From Caballeronia sordidicola (GTDB taxonomy: Bacteria > Pseudomonadota > Gammaproteobacteria > Burkholderiales > Burkholderiaceae): a stretch of 47,190 nucleotides of DNA. Shown here piece after piece: positions 33,602 to 42,223 of this stretch. A model generated the notes under the pieces. The model did no database searches and was not told where the DNA came from. It saw nothing but the letters and a program-made list of their open reading frames with translations. How positions within the stretch are numbered: the first letter of the stretch is position 1; each line of letters begins with the position of its first letter. The position numbers and the translations under genes were made by a program. The DNA is taken from positions 1 to 47,190 of the forward strand of contig NZ_JNFG01000208.1 of assembly GCF_000729995.1 (NCBI RefSeq), given 5' to 3'.

Positions 33602-34515
33602 CCTACGGTTTCGAAACCGCGGTTTGCTACACGCGGGAGTTTCGCGATCCGCGACGCGATACGGTCAAGGCGATCATCTATTCCGGCTTGCTGTGCATTG
33701 TGTTCTTTACACTCGTGCCGCTGGCATTTCAAGGCGCCCTGGGGCTGGGTCAACTCGTGACGCCCGAGGTCAAGGACGCTTCCGGCGCAGTCACGCAAGC
33801 TGCTGTCTACGACGGGATCCTTTCGCCTGGCATCTATAGCGGCATGGGCGTGGCGCAGGCAATGGGAAGTATCGTGCATGGCGGTGCGCTCGTTGAACAC
33901 GTTCTCATGGCCATGCTTGTGCTCGCGCTCGTGCTGGCGATCATGACGTCGATGGCGGGTTCTTCGCGCACCCTCTATCAGGCTTCCGTGGATGGCTGGC
34001 TGCCCAAGTATCTCGGGCAGGTGAATGCCAATGGCGCACCTACCCGCGCCATGTGGACCGACCTTGGATTCAACCTGATCCTCTTGTTGATGTCCGACTA
34101 TGTGTTCGTGCTCGCCATGTCGAACGTCGGTTACATCATCTTCAATTTCCTCAATCTGAACGCGACGTGGATTCATCGCTTCGATCGGGCAAGCTGGTCG
34201 AGACCGTTCCGCGCTTCCACATGGCTGCTCGTGGCCGGCACGATCCTGTCTTTCGTCAATCTCGCGCTTATGGGGCTGGGCGCCGATACGTGGGGAAAAG
34301 GCACGCTGGCCTCAGGGATCGTGTTCGCTGCGTTGATCGTCCCGGTATTTGTCTGGCGGCACTACGTCACCGATAAGGGGCAATTTCCCTCCGCCATGAC
34401 AGACGATATGGGGCTTGGCGATACGGATGTGCAGAAAAGGGCGGGCGTCTGGCCGTACGTGACGCTCATTGCCGGCGTGGTCGTTGTAGCCGGTGCGCAC
34501 TTTCTCGCTGGCTGA
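33592..34515 (+). pseudogene. 5'-truncated APC-family amino acid permease
   Basis: About 305 residues matching the second half of an APC superfamily permease: STYGFETAVCYTREFRDPRRDTVKAIIYSG, then helices GLLCIVFFTLVPLAFQGALG, VLMAMLVLALVLAIMTSMAGSSRTLYQASVDGWLPKYLG and VLAMSNVGYIIFNFLNLNA. The first five to six helices are absent, and the ATG at 33592 lies within the junction with the DmmA fragment. A full permease of this kind has 12-14 helices. The reading frame is otherwise undamaged, so the truncation looks recent. It is very unlikely to transport. Confidence 0.75.
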
Positions 34516-34659
34516 CTGACAACTGGTTGCAGGTTTCAGAAGAACGGGTTTCGCATTAAATTAGGATTTCTTATCAAAGTGACGGCTGGTCCGCGTGAAG
34601 CGCGCTGATCAGGCAAGAGAAAGGCTCATTGGGCGACTTTTCGCCATACAACGGACGTG

Positions 34660-34896
34660 TCAGATCACGGCGTGCCGCAACTGATCATCGTGTAGGCGAG
34701 GGTTTTGAAGGCGGTGCAACACGGCGTTCTGTGTGAGGGCGGAGTCGAGCGACGGTTGAAAGCTCCAGCCGTGGTCCTTATTGCGCGCAATGAAACCGTC
34801 CTCGGACAAGCGCGACAGCGCACGCGTCATCGCGACCCGATCAACGCCATAACGCTGAGCGATGCGCGACTTGGATCGTTTTGCACGGCCTCGCAT
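34660..34896 (-). pseudogene. GntR-family regulator fragment
   Basis: 78 residues holding only a winged helix: KSRIAQRYGVDRVAMTRALSRLSEDGFIARNKDHGWSFQPSLDSAL. This matches the DNA-binding part and the linker of FCD/GntR regulators; the effector domain after SFQPSLDSA is gone. An in-frame stop lies just before the first ATG, so the N-terminus is also cut. It was probably the regulator of the lost permease/amine genes nearby; that link is inference. Confidence 0.55.
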
Positions 34897-35154
34897 CTAC
34901 AGCCGCCAGAGGCAATAGAGATTGCCGGTATTGGTTTTGATACCCCATAGAAATTGGCAGGCTGCAGATGGCTTGATTTTGCCGGATCGATTTTTCGAAA
35001 TTACGCTGAGCGGTATCCTTGCTCCGCCTCGCAAGCGGGCGTTGCTCCATGTCGCGCATTGCCTGACAGGGAACAACGCCTAAAGCATTTACGGCCTTAA
35101 CGCCGGAGGTGCTCGTCGAGCCACTTTGCCAAAACGCACCGCACCCGTTGAGAA
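34897..35154. other. Short intergenic stretch after the lyase gene
   Basis: 258 bp downstream of the lyase stop (minus strand) with no gene or terminator that I can support. Confidence 0.4.
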
Positions 35155-37464
35155 TTACATCAATGCCGCAATCTGAGCCGTGCTGAGCGCATTGTGATAG
35201 ATGCGGAACTCATCGATCAACCCGTTGAAATAAGGATCGGAGTACTGGGAACGACCGATCCAGTTCTGACCGGTGTTCCCCAGTTGGAACGGCGCGAACG
35301 TCATTGCCGTATTGGTGCCGGCCGGGCTGCCGTTCACATATAACGTGCCGACATTCCCCGACAGGGTCACGGCGACATGCGTCCATTGTCCGGTCGGCAG
35401 CGCCGACGCGGCGTTGATGACCTGTTCGCCGCCGCCGGAGGTGAGCGTGATCGCAAAACGCGCGGTTCCGCTGCCGGAGCAAGGCGTCAGCATCATGTAC
35501 TGGTCGACCCCCGTACCGAAGTCGAATACGCGCTGCCAGTTGCTCGCGGCATTCCAGTACACCCATGCTGCGATGGTGAAATCGGAGAGCCCGGCGACGA
35601 GGCCCGTGGGGAGGCTCACGTATCCACTCGATCCGTCGAGCGACACCGCTTTGCCCACCTTGCCCGTTACCCAGGTCACGCCGCCCACCAGCGTGCTGGC
35701 ATTCCCGTTGCCGCTCGAATCGGCTGCACTCGTGCTGCTGCCGTCGTCGAATGCGAGATAGGTCTGCAATTGCGGGGCCGTGATCGCCACCGCTTCGTTC
35801 GACGCAGCCGTTGTGCCGGATGGAGTCTCCGCGGTCACGACGTAATAGTAGATCCCTGCCGCAAGACCGCTATCCGTATAGGTCAGCAGATCGGTCACGC
35901 CGCTTTGGGCGATCTCGTACCCGGTTCCCGAGGTCATGCTGCGCATCACGGTATAGCTGGTCGCCTGCGCAACGCCCCACCACGACAGCACGACTTGTCC
36001 GGCGCTGACGGAAGCGGTAAGGCCGCTCGGCGCAGCGACGGTGGTCGGCGCATCGCGCGTGAAGGTCAGCGTGCCGTAGCCCAACTGATCGAATGAGCCG
36101 CTGTTTTGCCCGTTTGTACCGCCGCCTTCGGGCTGCATCAGCAAGGCGAACGCCTGACTATAGGGTGCCGCCAGTCCCTTGCGGTTGACGTAGTGGTTAT
36201 AGATCATCGCCCATTCCGGCCGCTGATTGCCCTGCGCCCAGGTCGAGAATACGGTGTCGTTGATGTTTCCCGAGCCGTAAACCGAGATGTTGTAAGGCTC
36301 GAACGGCACCGTGTAGTAGGTCGACCCGGACTGGATCAGGTTGCCCTTGGCGACGTATTCGGCGGCGGCCAGAACCCGGTTGTTGTCTAACCCGTACAGA
36401 TCGACGCCCTGATTCCAGGCCATCTCGCACAGGGTCGCCAGTAGCGAAATGCTGAGCGTGTTGTGCCCCTGGTCGCGGCCGGACTCCTGCGTTTGTCCCA
36501 GATACCCTGGGTGAATGTAGTAGACCGTTTGAGCAAGGCCGCCGTTGCCGAGGCCGCCCTTGAAATAGTTGACGGCTTCATCGAACAGGTCCTGTCTGTC
36601 GCACAGCACGCCGATGGCCATCATCGACGCCATGCAGCACAGTTGCCAGCTGGAATAAACAGTAAGCGGAGCCAGGCTCTGGCTTAAGCCCTGATGGTTC
36701 TGCGGGTAGAAGATGGTGAGCATCATTGTCTGGAAGGCGGCGACGTCCGCTGCTTTCCAGCCCGAATAGGTGCGCATGATCTCGCCGACGTTGGCGAACT
36801 GATAGCCCTGAAGGCCCGACACCAGGAACCCGCTGATATCGCCGCCAATGCCTTGCAACGTAGATGACCAGGCGTTCATGATCTGCACCGCCTTGTCTGC
36901 ACAGGCGGTGTCGTTCGACACCTGCCAGTGCAGCGCGCACATATACGCGACCGCAATGTCGTCCATCAACGTCGAGTAGTTTTCGGCATGTACGCCATCG
37001 CTGCCTCGATAAACCCACTGCTGCGCATTCGGTTGCCACGAAAGATTGTTGTATGTGTTGAGGCAACTCAGCATCATTTTCCAGCCATCGACCCACGGCG
37101 ACGCTTGAAGTCTCACCACCTTCTGCTGCATCCGGGCGAAGTCGTCCGCCGTGTGCAGCAGACCAGGATGGACAAACCCGGTGCTGGTGATAGCGTCGTG
37201 TGTGCTTGTTGCGGCGCTCGACGACGAATTGCTGGATGCGGCGTTGACCGATGTTCCAGCCTGAGTGTCGCTCTCGCCACCCCCGCACGCTGAAAGCGCA
37301 AGTGCGCCCATACTGAAGAGGAAGGTCCTTCGCGATATTCCTTCGACGGTGTCCGCAGGGATCCCGCGCAAGTGTGTCGCCGCAACGCTTGCGTCGTTGA
37401 TGCAGGAGGTATGTTCTTGGCCAGGTGTACGGGTCTTTCTCGATTCAGACTTCGGCTTGGTCAT
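35155..37464 (-). CDS. Tat-exported lipoprotein with alginate-lyase-like, FN3 and LamG domains
   Basis: 769 residues from the ATG at 37464; the frame is open to 37713 without similarity. Tat-type lipoprotein signal: RR at 45-46 (SRRTFLFSMGALALSAC), Cys60 in the lipobox SAC, then a Ser/Ala-rich linker. Residues about 95-470 form an all-helical alginate-lyase-type (PF05426) domain with SWQLCCMASMMAIGVLCDR and ESGRDQGHNTLSIS. A fibronectin type III domain (about 478-562) follows, then a LamG/concanavalin-like domain (566-769) for carbohydrate binding. It would cleave uronic-acid polysaccharide at the cell surface. It stands alone, with no other polysaccharide genes nearby. Confidence 0.85.
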   Translation of the reverse strand: MTKPKSESRKTRTPGQEHTSCINDASVAATHLRGIPADTVEGISRRTFLFSMGALALSACGGGESDTQAGTSVNAASSNSSSSAATSTHDAITSTGFVHPGLLHTADDFARMQQKVVRLQASPWVDGWKMMLSCLNTYNNLSWQPNAQQWVYRGSDGVHAENYSTLMDDIAVAYMCALHWQVSNDTACADKAVQIMNAWSSTLQGIGGDISGFLVSGLQGYQFANVGEIMRTYSGWKAADVAAFQTMMLTIFYPQNHQGLSQSLAPLTVYSSWQLCCMASMMAIGVLCDRQDLFDEAVNYFKGGLGNGGLAQTVYYIHPGYLGQTQESGRDQGHNTLSISLLATLCEMAWNQGVDLYGLDNNRVLAAAEYVAKGNLIQSGSTYYTVPFEPYNISVYGSGNINDTVFSTWAQGNQRPEWAMIYNHYVNRKGLAAPYSQAFALLMQPEGGGTNGQNSGSFDQLGYGTLTFTRDAPTTVAAPSGLTASVSAGQVVLSWWGVAQATSYTVMRSMTSGTGYEIAQSGVTDLLTYTDSGLAAGIYYYVVTAETPSGTTAASNEAVAITAPQLQTYLAFDDGSSTSAADSSGNGNASTLVGGVTWVTGKVGKAVSLDGSSGYVSLPTGLVAGLSDFTIAAWVYWNAASNWQRVFDFGTGVDQYMMLTPCSGSGTARFAITLTSGGGEQVINAASALPTGQWTHVAVTLSGNVGTLYVNGSPAGTNTAMTFAPFQLGNTGQNWIGRSQYSDPYFNGLIDEFRIYHNALSTAQIAALM

Positions 37465-37991
37465 GTTTGTTTTATCTTTCAGGTCATTGGCACACGCGAA
37501 AACAATCATCAACCCACGCATGAACCGCGCGCCGCATCCCCAAGGGGGACTTCCTCCAAGGCGTGCGGGTTTCCGCGATGATGAACGCACGCAAGTGTTG
37601 TTGTTGAGTTCGAGACCGATCCGGCAGCACTTGGCACTGAAGCGACACCTGCTGCGTGCATCGCTCCACCGCAAACAACTCGGCGAGCGCTTTGCCGGAT
37701 GGCATCGTTTCACCGGGCTTAGCCAAAATCCTTCCGGATCTTAGGGGACGCTCAGTCCGTCGCACTACTGCGACCCGAATAATTTAATGTGATAACAGCC
37801 TCAGCGTCTCGCCAAATTAATTGAAGAAGGATTTTCCTACACAAATTTCAGGGAATTCCCACTGTAAAGGTTGAGGCAAATCACCGTTTAGCGATGTAGC
37901 TTTCAGGTTTAGTGGTCCTCCACCTTTAACTTTATGCCTCCAATGAAAAATCCTATCGTCCTAAGTGACTTCGTGGCAGAGGTATAGGAAG
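37465..37991. other. Divergent intergenic region, lyase gene / EAL-HDOD gene
   Basis: 527 bp with no supported gene; the minus-strand frame 37484-37765 has no ribosome binding site or family motif. The stretch 37780-37970 is AT-rich compared with its surroundings and probably contains the promoters of both genes. No clear boxes were marked. Confidence 0.4.
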
Positions 37992-39230
37992 ATGGCTACG
38001 AATCTCGAGATAGAAAAGGGTGCTGACTATCGCGATGTTTTCGTTGCGCGTCAGCCCATTGTCGATAGGCGTGGGCGAGCCATAGCTTACGAATTGCTGT
38101 TCAGAGATCCAAGCTTTGGGAACGCGCGAATTCAAGACGATTTCCTTTGTACCTCAGCTGTCGTAGAGCGCACCGTGGGGTCGATCGGTATCGAACGGCT
38201 GCTCGATGGGAAGGATGCATTTCTGAACTGCTCTGCTGATTTCCTCTACTCGCATTTCGTGGATGTCTTACCCGCAAAACGATTTGTTCTGGAAGTCCTC
38301 GAATCGTGTGCACTCACGCCCAGGCTCGCCGATAGATGCATTGCCCTTGGCCAAGCCGGGTTTCGGGTTGCGCTCGACGACGTGCGTGAGATCACACCTG
38401 AAATACGTGGGGTTTTGCCTGTCGTCGACATCGTGAAGCTTGATTGGCCTTTCATCGATATCAATCGCATTGGTGAAATTGTTGCAGAGATCAAGGCCGC
38501 GGGAAAAATGATTCTTGCTGAGAAAATAGAGCATCGGTCGGAGCGCGATGTCGCGCTGGAATTGGGATGCGATCTGCTGCAGGGATATTATTTCGCGACA
38601 CCGCAGATCATGTCGGCGCGAAAATCAATGCCGCCCATTGCTGCGGTGCTCAAAGTATTCGACTTGATAACTCACGAAGCTCCGCAAGCACGTATCGCGC
38701 TAGCGCTCAACGATATGCCGTTGCTGGTCGCACAACTTCTGCGGCTCGCGAATAGCAGCAGCCAGCCGCACGCTCAGGCTGCAAAGGTTTCATCCGTGAG
38801 CCAGGCTCTGGCGATGGCAGGCAGCACGAAGCTCTTGCAATGGTGCTGCCTGTTGCTCTACGCGAACCCCGATGGGCTACCGGTTGACGAAGACCCCCTT
38901 GCACTGCTTGCTGAGCGCCGGGCCATGTTCATGGGCAAGGCGGTCTCGGGATTGAGTGGAGCTGACCGTTCAATGGAGGACAGGGCATTCTTAACCGGTA
39001 TGTTGTCCCTGCTTCCACTCGCTTGCGGTATGAATGAGCGGTCGTTTTTCGATGAGCTCGCTGTGGCAGATGAAATCAAAATGGCTATCCTTGATCGCAG
39101 AGGCATGCTTGGCCAGCTTCTTCTTGCTTCGGAGCAAGTTGAGCGCGGAGAGCCGCAAAACGCCCGGAATTTAATATCGGCGCAAAGCTCTTCAGGTGAG
39201 GGTTTGCGCGAAATGCCTGGGTACTACTGA
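37992..39230 (+). CDS. EAL and HDOD domain protein (YuxH type)
   Basis: 412 residues from the ATG at 37992 (GAGG about 10 nt upstream). Residues 13 to about 200 are an EAL-type fold starting VFVARQPIVDRRGRAIAYELLFRD. The signature EAL reads ELL (34-36), as in this whole subfamily, and key metal ligands of active phosphodiesterases are not evident, so it is probably catalytically dead toward cyclic di-GMP. Residues about 205-400 form an HDOD domain (DMPLLVAQLLRLANSSS), common in signalling scaffolds. Likely a cytoplasmic regulator of motility, biofilm or stress. A fragment of a different EAL protein follows. Confidence 0.88.
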   Translation: MATNLEIEKGADYRDVFVARQPIVDRRGRAIAYELLFRDPSFGNARIQDDFLCTSAVVERTVGSIGIERLLDGKDAFLNCSADFLYSHFVDVLPAKRFVLEVLESCALTPRLADRCIALGQAGFRVALDDVREITPEIRGVLPVVDIVKLDWPFIDINRIGEIVAEIKAAGKMILAEKIEHRSERDVALELGCDLLQGYYFATPQIMSARKSMPPIAAVLKVFDLITHEAPQARIALALNDMPLLVAQLLRLANSSSQPHAQAAKVSSVSQALAMAGSTKLLQWCCLLLYANPDGLPVDEDPLALLAERRAMFMGKAVSGLSGADRSMEDRAFLTGMLSLLPLACGMNERSFFDELAVADEIKMAILDRRGMLGQLLLASEQVERGEPQNARNLISAQSSSGEGLREMPGYY

Positions 39231-39299
39231 CGAACTGACGTTTTGAGCTGCGTGTCGTTCGGCTAGTCGAACACGACAACGAGCCGTCCCTATTGTGGC

Positions 39300-39578
39300 G
39301 TGCGGTCGCCGAAGCTCGATCGATCATTTACGCAGAGCGCCATCTGTTCAGCGAGAAACTTGGTGCTGTTAGAGTCTATCGTGGCCCTGGCCCACGGAGT
39401 GGGGCTCAAGGTGGTGGCAGAGGGCATCGAAAATCAAGAACTGGCGGACTGGCTTACAAGTGTGGGATGCGATATGGGGCAGGGTTATCTATGGGAGAAA
39501 GCGATTCCTGCTCGTGCGCTTCCAGGTTTGCGTACGCGAAGTGGAACGAATGGCATTAATGTGGCTCTGTCGCAATAA
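39300..39578 (+). pseudogene. C-terminal fragment of an EAL phosphodiesterase
   Basis: 92 residues. PKLDRSFTQSAI matches the LKIDRSF block of active EAL domains, and SIVALAHGVGLKVVAEGIENQELADWLTSVGCDMGQGYLWEKAIPARAL matches their last third, including AEGIE and GCDxGQGY. The front two-thirds of the domain are absent, the block between DRSF and the next helix is short, and there is no ribosome binding site. It is of the catalytically active type, unlike the intact gene just upstream, so it is not a duplication of it. Confidence 0.75.
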
Positions 39579-39617
39579 GGATGTCTGGGCGAACAAAGTT
39601 TGAATGATAGGGATAAC

Positions 39618-39754
39618 TTATTTGACCGGTGAATAAGACGGCTCGGGGGACGTCTCGCCTCTTCTGCTGTCTTTCAGCTTGCCCTTCTTGATCGTATGCA
39701 TCTGTCGGGTAGCCGCAGCATTACTGCGCGGCGGCCCCTCAGAACCGTGCATGC
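39618..39754 (-). mobile_element. Possible group II intron 3' end next to a transposase-tail remnant
   Basis: On the minus strand GCATGCACGGTTCTGAGGGG (39754-39735) matches the 3' strand of group II intron domain V and the start of the following linker. A short DVI-like hairpin comes next, then CTACCCGAC at 39712-39704, a typical intron 3' end. Immediately after it the minus frame reads MHTIKKGKLKDSR...SYSPVK, which resembles the end of IS6-type transposases. The 5' strand of domain V is not found, so the intron would be truncated. Confidence 0.3.
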
Positions 39755-39776
39755 TTTGTGCGAAGCGCAGAAAGCC

Positions 39777-39799
39777 AAAAGCCCGCTTGCGCGGGCTTT
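39777..39799. terminator. Hairpin, possible bidirectional terminator
   Basis: Stem AAAGCCCGC / GCGGGCTTT around TTGC. The minus strand continues into TTTTGGCTTT, the plus strand into only TTTC, so it better fits transcripts on the minus strand such as that of the small secreted protein at 40051-40401. Confidence 0.45.
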
Positions 39800-40050
39800 C
39801 GACTACTGCCTTTCGGAGGAAGTGTTTGTCCCAATGCACTGAAATTCAATTCACCGGGACAATGCAATTAGAGCGCAGGGCTAATTTGTTGGCAAGAGCG
39901 ATTGCCTCGATTTCCGCTGGCGTCGCCTTATCCATTCTTACTTCAACCAGATCGACGCTGCATAGAGTACACGCTTGTCGCCGGCTTGACGGACCAAGAG
40001 TCAGCCGCCGTGTATCGCTTCATCCAGGCAAGGATTGCGCCGTCGAATGA

Positions 40051-40401
40051 TCATCCCGACATACGTTGCTGCACGGCTTTGGAGGCGAGATGGCGGCCAG
40101 ACCATCGCGTCGCCCGATGGGCCGGACGCGGTGGTCTGGGAACGTTGTAGATCCTGAAGTCGCGCGCTTCATTGAGCTGGAGCGCGGCACGCCTGAGCAG
40201 TTCCGCGGCCTTTACTTCGTGACCACCGAATCCATGCGGATCCTGGTGGTGGGCGTCTCTGACTAGCTGGCGGCTCTGCCCGACCAATCGCCGCGCCTGG
40301 GCGAGATCAGCAGGATTGGACTGACGGGCATATACGTCGGTCGTGACGGCAAGCAATGCGAGGCTGATGGTGAGTAGGCTGCGGCAGGTAGTGCGGACCA
40401 T
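40051..40401 (-). CDS. Small secreted protein of unknown function
   Basis: 116 residues from the ATG at 40401. The frame runs up to 40443, but this start gives a clean signal peptide: MVRTTCRSLLTISLALLAVTTDVYA, cleavage after ALLAVTTDVYA near residue 25. The mature part is helical and charged: DLAQARRLVGQSRQLVRDAHHQDPHGFGGHEVKAAELLRRAALQLNEARDF, then a basic tail. I believe similar periplasmic proteins occur in Burkholderiaceae without assigned function. There are several His in the middle (DAHHQDPHGFGGHE), which could bind metal; this is speculative. No partner genes adjacent. Confidence 0.6.
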   Translation of the reverse strand: MVRTTCRSLLTISLALLAVTTDVYARQSNPADLAQARRLVGQSRQLVRDAHHQDPHGFGGHEVKAAELLRRAALQLNEARDFRIYNVPRPPRPAHRATRWSGRHLASKAVQQRMSG

Positions 40402-41104
40402 TCGAGTTCTTGTTGGTGGTAGATCGAAACGCTTCCCGCACACTGTACCCGATCAATTCGGGGCAGTGGCAGGCTGCAACGCAAAAAACTGCGACGAGGC
40501 TCGTGCGGAAACCGCTGGTTCGCACCGCCGAGGTTCGCACGGAAAGCGGCGGTTACCAGGATGCTTGCCAAGCGCTAGTGCCCGTTGACAATCAGCAGGT
40601 CCAGATAAAGGCAGCGGACGGCGCAACGAATGAGGAGAATCGTTCGGAGAGCTTGTCTTAGTGAGTAGGACCTAACAGCCGCTTTGGCCTCTCAGTCGGG
40701 ACGAGGCCTAACGCGGCAGTTCAATTAAGTTACGCATGCGGAACTTGCCTCGCCCCCACACCGCACGGCTGATGGCGGCACGTGTCGCACTCAGACCCTG
40801 ACTCTAGCTCCGCGCCTCTCGCCGCGACGTCGTGGCCGGCTACTTGCCTATCAATGCCCTTGCGAGTTGACGAATGCTTACCGTCTCTTCCAAACCCTAA
40901 AGAATTAGGAATCCCGGTCGTTAAGTCGTTGCGCTTGCGGCGCGAGACCGACTTGAGACCGCGCCCGTCCGCGAACCGATGCCAATTCGTGATGCCACCG
41001 TGGCCGATGAACGTTCGTTAAGCAAGCTGATTCTGCGCAAACTTGAAAAGTCGAATTCCACCCTCCCAGAGGGCGTGCTCATTTCAATCGGCTTCGGTGC
41101 CTTA
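40402..41104. other. Intergenic region upstream of the mreB paralogue
   Basis: About 700 bp with no supported gene. The open frame from 40979 is an unsupported extension of the mreB-like gene. A sigma-28-like promoter match lies at 40898-40924. Confidence 0.45.
40898..40924 (+). promoter_or_regulatory. Sigma-28 (FliA)-like promoter match
   Basis: TAAA at 40898-40901, exactly 15 bp, then GTCGTTAA at 40917-40924, which matches 6 of 8 positions of the FliA -10 consensus GCCGATAA. About 180 bp upstream of the mreB-like start. Statistically weak on its own. Confidence 0.3.
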
Positions 41105-42145
41105 ATGTCAAACATCGCTCGTTTGTTTCGTCTCTTCCCCGCAGAGCTTGCGCTCGACGCGGGTACTGCGAATACACGCATTTATGTACGAGGTACAGGT
41201 CTGGTCCTGGATGAGGCATCCGTCATTTGCATTCACCAACCTGATCCGCTAGTCGCCGGAGCGAGACCCACGCAATCGGTGGGAGCCAAGGCAAGAGAGA
41301 TGCTTGAGCGTTTACCGCGGCATATCGAGGCCATCTGTCCCATCCGGGGCGGCGTCATTTCGCACTTTGGGGCGAGTCAGGAAATGATTCGGCATTTCTT
41401 CGGTCTTGCGCATCAAGGTCGGCGCCTTTCGGCGGCACCTCGAATCACGATCACTGTCCCAAGCGGCGCTACTGCGGTCGAGCGCCGCGCATTTAAAGAG
41501 GCGGTGCATGGCGCCGGTGCATCGCGCGTCTCGCTTCTAGCTCGGCCCATCGCTGCGGCGCTGGGGGCCGGGCTCACGATTTCCGATGCGATTGGCTGCA
41601 TGGTCGTCGATGTCGGCGCTGGAACGACGGAAATCGGTGTCATCGCGCTAGGTAACGTGGTGAATTGCGTGTCTGCACGTGTGGGAGGCAATACCTTCGA
41701 TGAGGCAATCGTCAACTATGTCCGACGTTCACATGGACTGCTTATTGGGGAGCACACAGCACAAAAAGTGAAGATGGCGATCGGAGGCGCAATGCCCAGG
41801 AAGACGGAGTGTCACGTGAAAATCACCGGCCGTAACTTGTCGGAAGGGGTGCCGCGGACCTCACTTCTATCCAGCCGCGAGGTGCTGGAGGCGCTGACCG
41901 ATCCACTAGCGAAGATCGTCTCCTTGCTAAAAAGTGCGCTGGAGAGCACGCCTCCCGAGTTGGCTTCCGACATCGCCGACCGGGGCCTCATCCTGACGGG
42001 AGGGGGCGCCCTCTTGCATGACCTTGATCGCAGGCTTCACGAGGAAACGGGTTTACCGGTGGTCGTGGCGGATGCTCCGATGACCTGTGTTGTGCGCGGC
42101 ACGGGCATGGCAATGGATACGCTTGCCAGCCATTTCTTTGAGTGA
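41105..42145 (+). CDS. Divergent MreB/actin-like paralogue
   Basis: 346 residues from the ATG at 41105, where the normal MreB N-terminus aligns (MSNIARLFRLFPAELALDAGTANT). Actin-fold motifs are kept: phosphate 1 DAGTANT (18-24), phosphate 2 DVGAGTTE (169-176), adenosine LTGGGAL (297-303), plus RVGGNTFDEAIVNYVRR and GRNLSEGVPR. The segment that in MreB reads LIEEPMAAAIG is LLARPIAAALG (144-154): both glutamates are replaced by Ala146-Arg147, removing the residue that helps activate water for ATP hydrolysis. There is no mreC or mreD alongside, so this is an extra copy. It may form filaments with altered dynamics or regulate the main MreB. Confidence 0.85.
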   Translation: MSNIARLFRLFPAELALDAGTANTRIYVRGTGLVLDEASVICIHQPDPLVAGARPTQSVGAKAREMLERLPRHIEAICPIRGGVISHFGASQEMIRHFFGLAHQGRRLSAAPRITITVPSGATAVERRAFKEAVHGAGASRVSLLARPIAAALGAGLTISDAIGCMVVDVGAGTTEIGVIALGNVVNCVSARVGGNTFDEAIVNYVRRSHGLLIGEHTAQKVKMAIGGAMPRKTECHVKITGRNLSEGVPRTSLLSSREVLEALTDPLAKIVSLLKSALESTPPELASDIADRGLILTGGGALLHDLDRRLHEETGLPVVVADAPMTCVVRGTGMAMDTLASHFFE

Positions 42146-42223
42146 GAGAAGCGCGTTGGGAAGCGCGGCAGGGTGGGTAGATGATTTGCATCAGAAGCTG
42201 AACATACACATAGAGGCTTGTCC

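Larger units (their letters stand above)
39579..40050. other. Gene-poor stretch with mobile-element remnants
   Basis: 472 bp. It contains a possible group II intron 3' end and transposase tail (39618-39754, minus strand) and a GC-rich hairpin (39777-39799). In a plus frame at about 39930-40050 the peptide CIEYTLVAGLTDQESAAVYRFIQARI looks like the tail of a larger lost protein; I cannot name the family. Confidence 0.4.

Noticed and set aside
37484..37765. Minus-strand frame of 93 codons upstream of the lyase gene
   Set aside because: No ribosome binding site or signal, composition unlike neighbours, and it overlaps the probable lyase promoter region.
40410..40661. Plus-strand frame of 83 codons upstream of the mreB paralogue
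   Set aside because: Its first part is antisense to the region just upstream of the small secreted protein; it has no ribosome binding site and no family motif.
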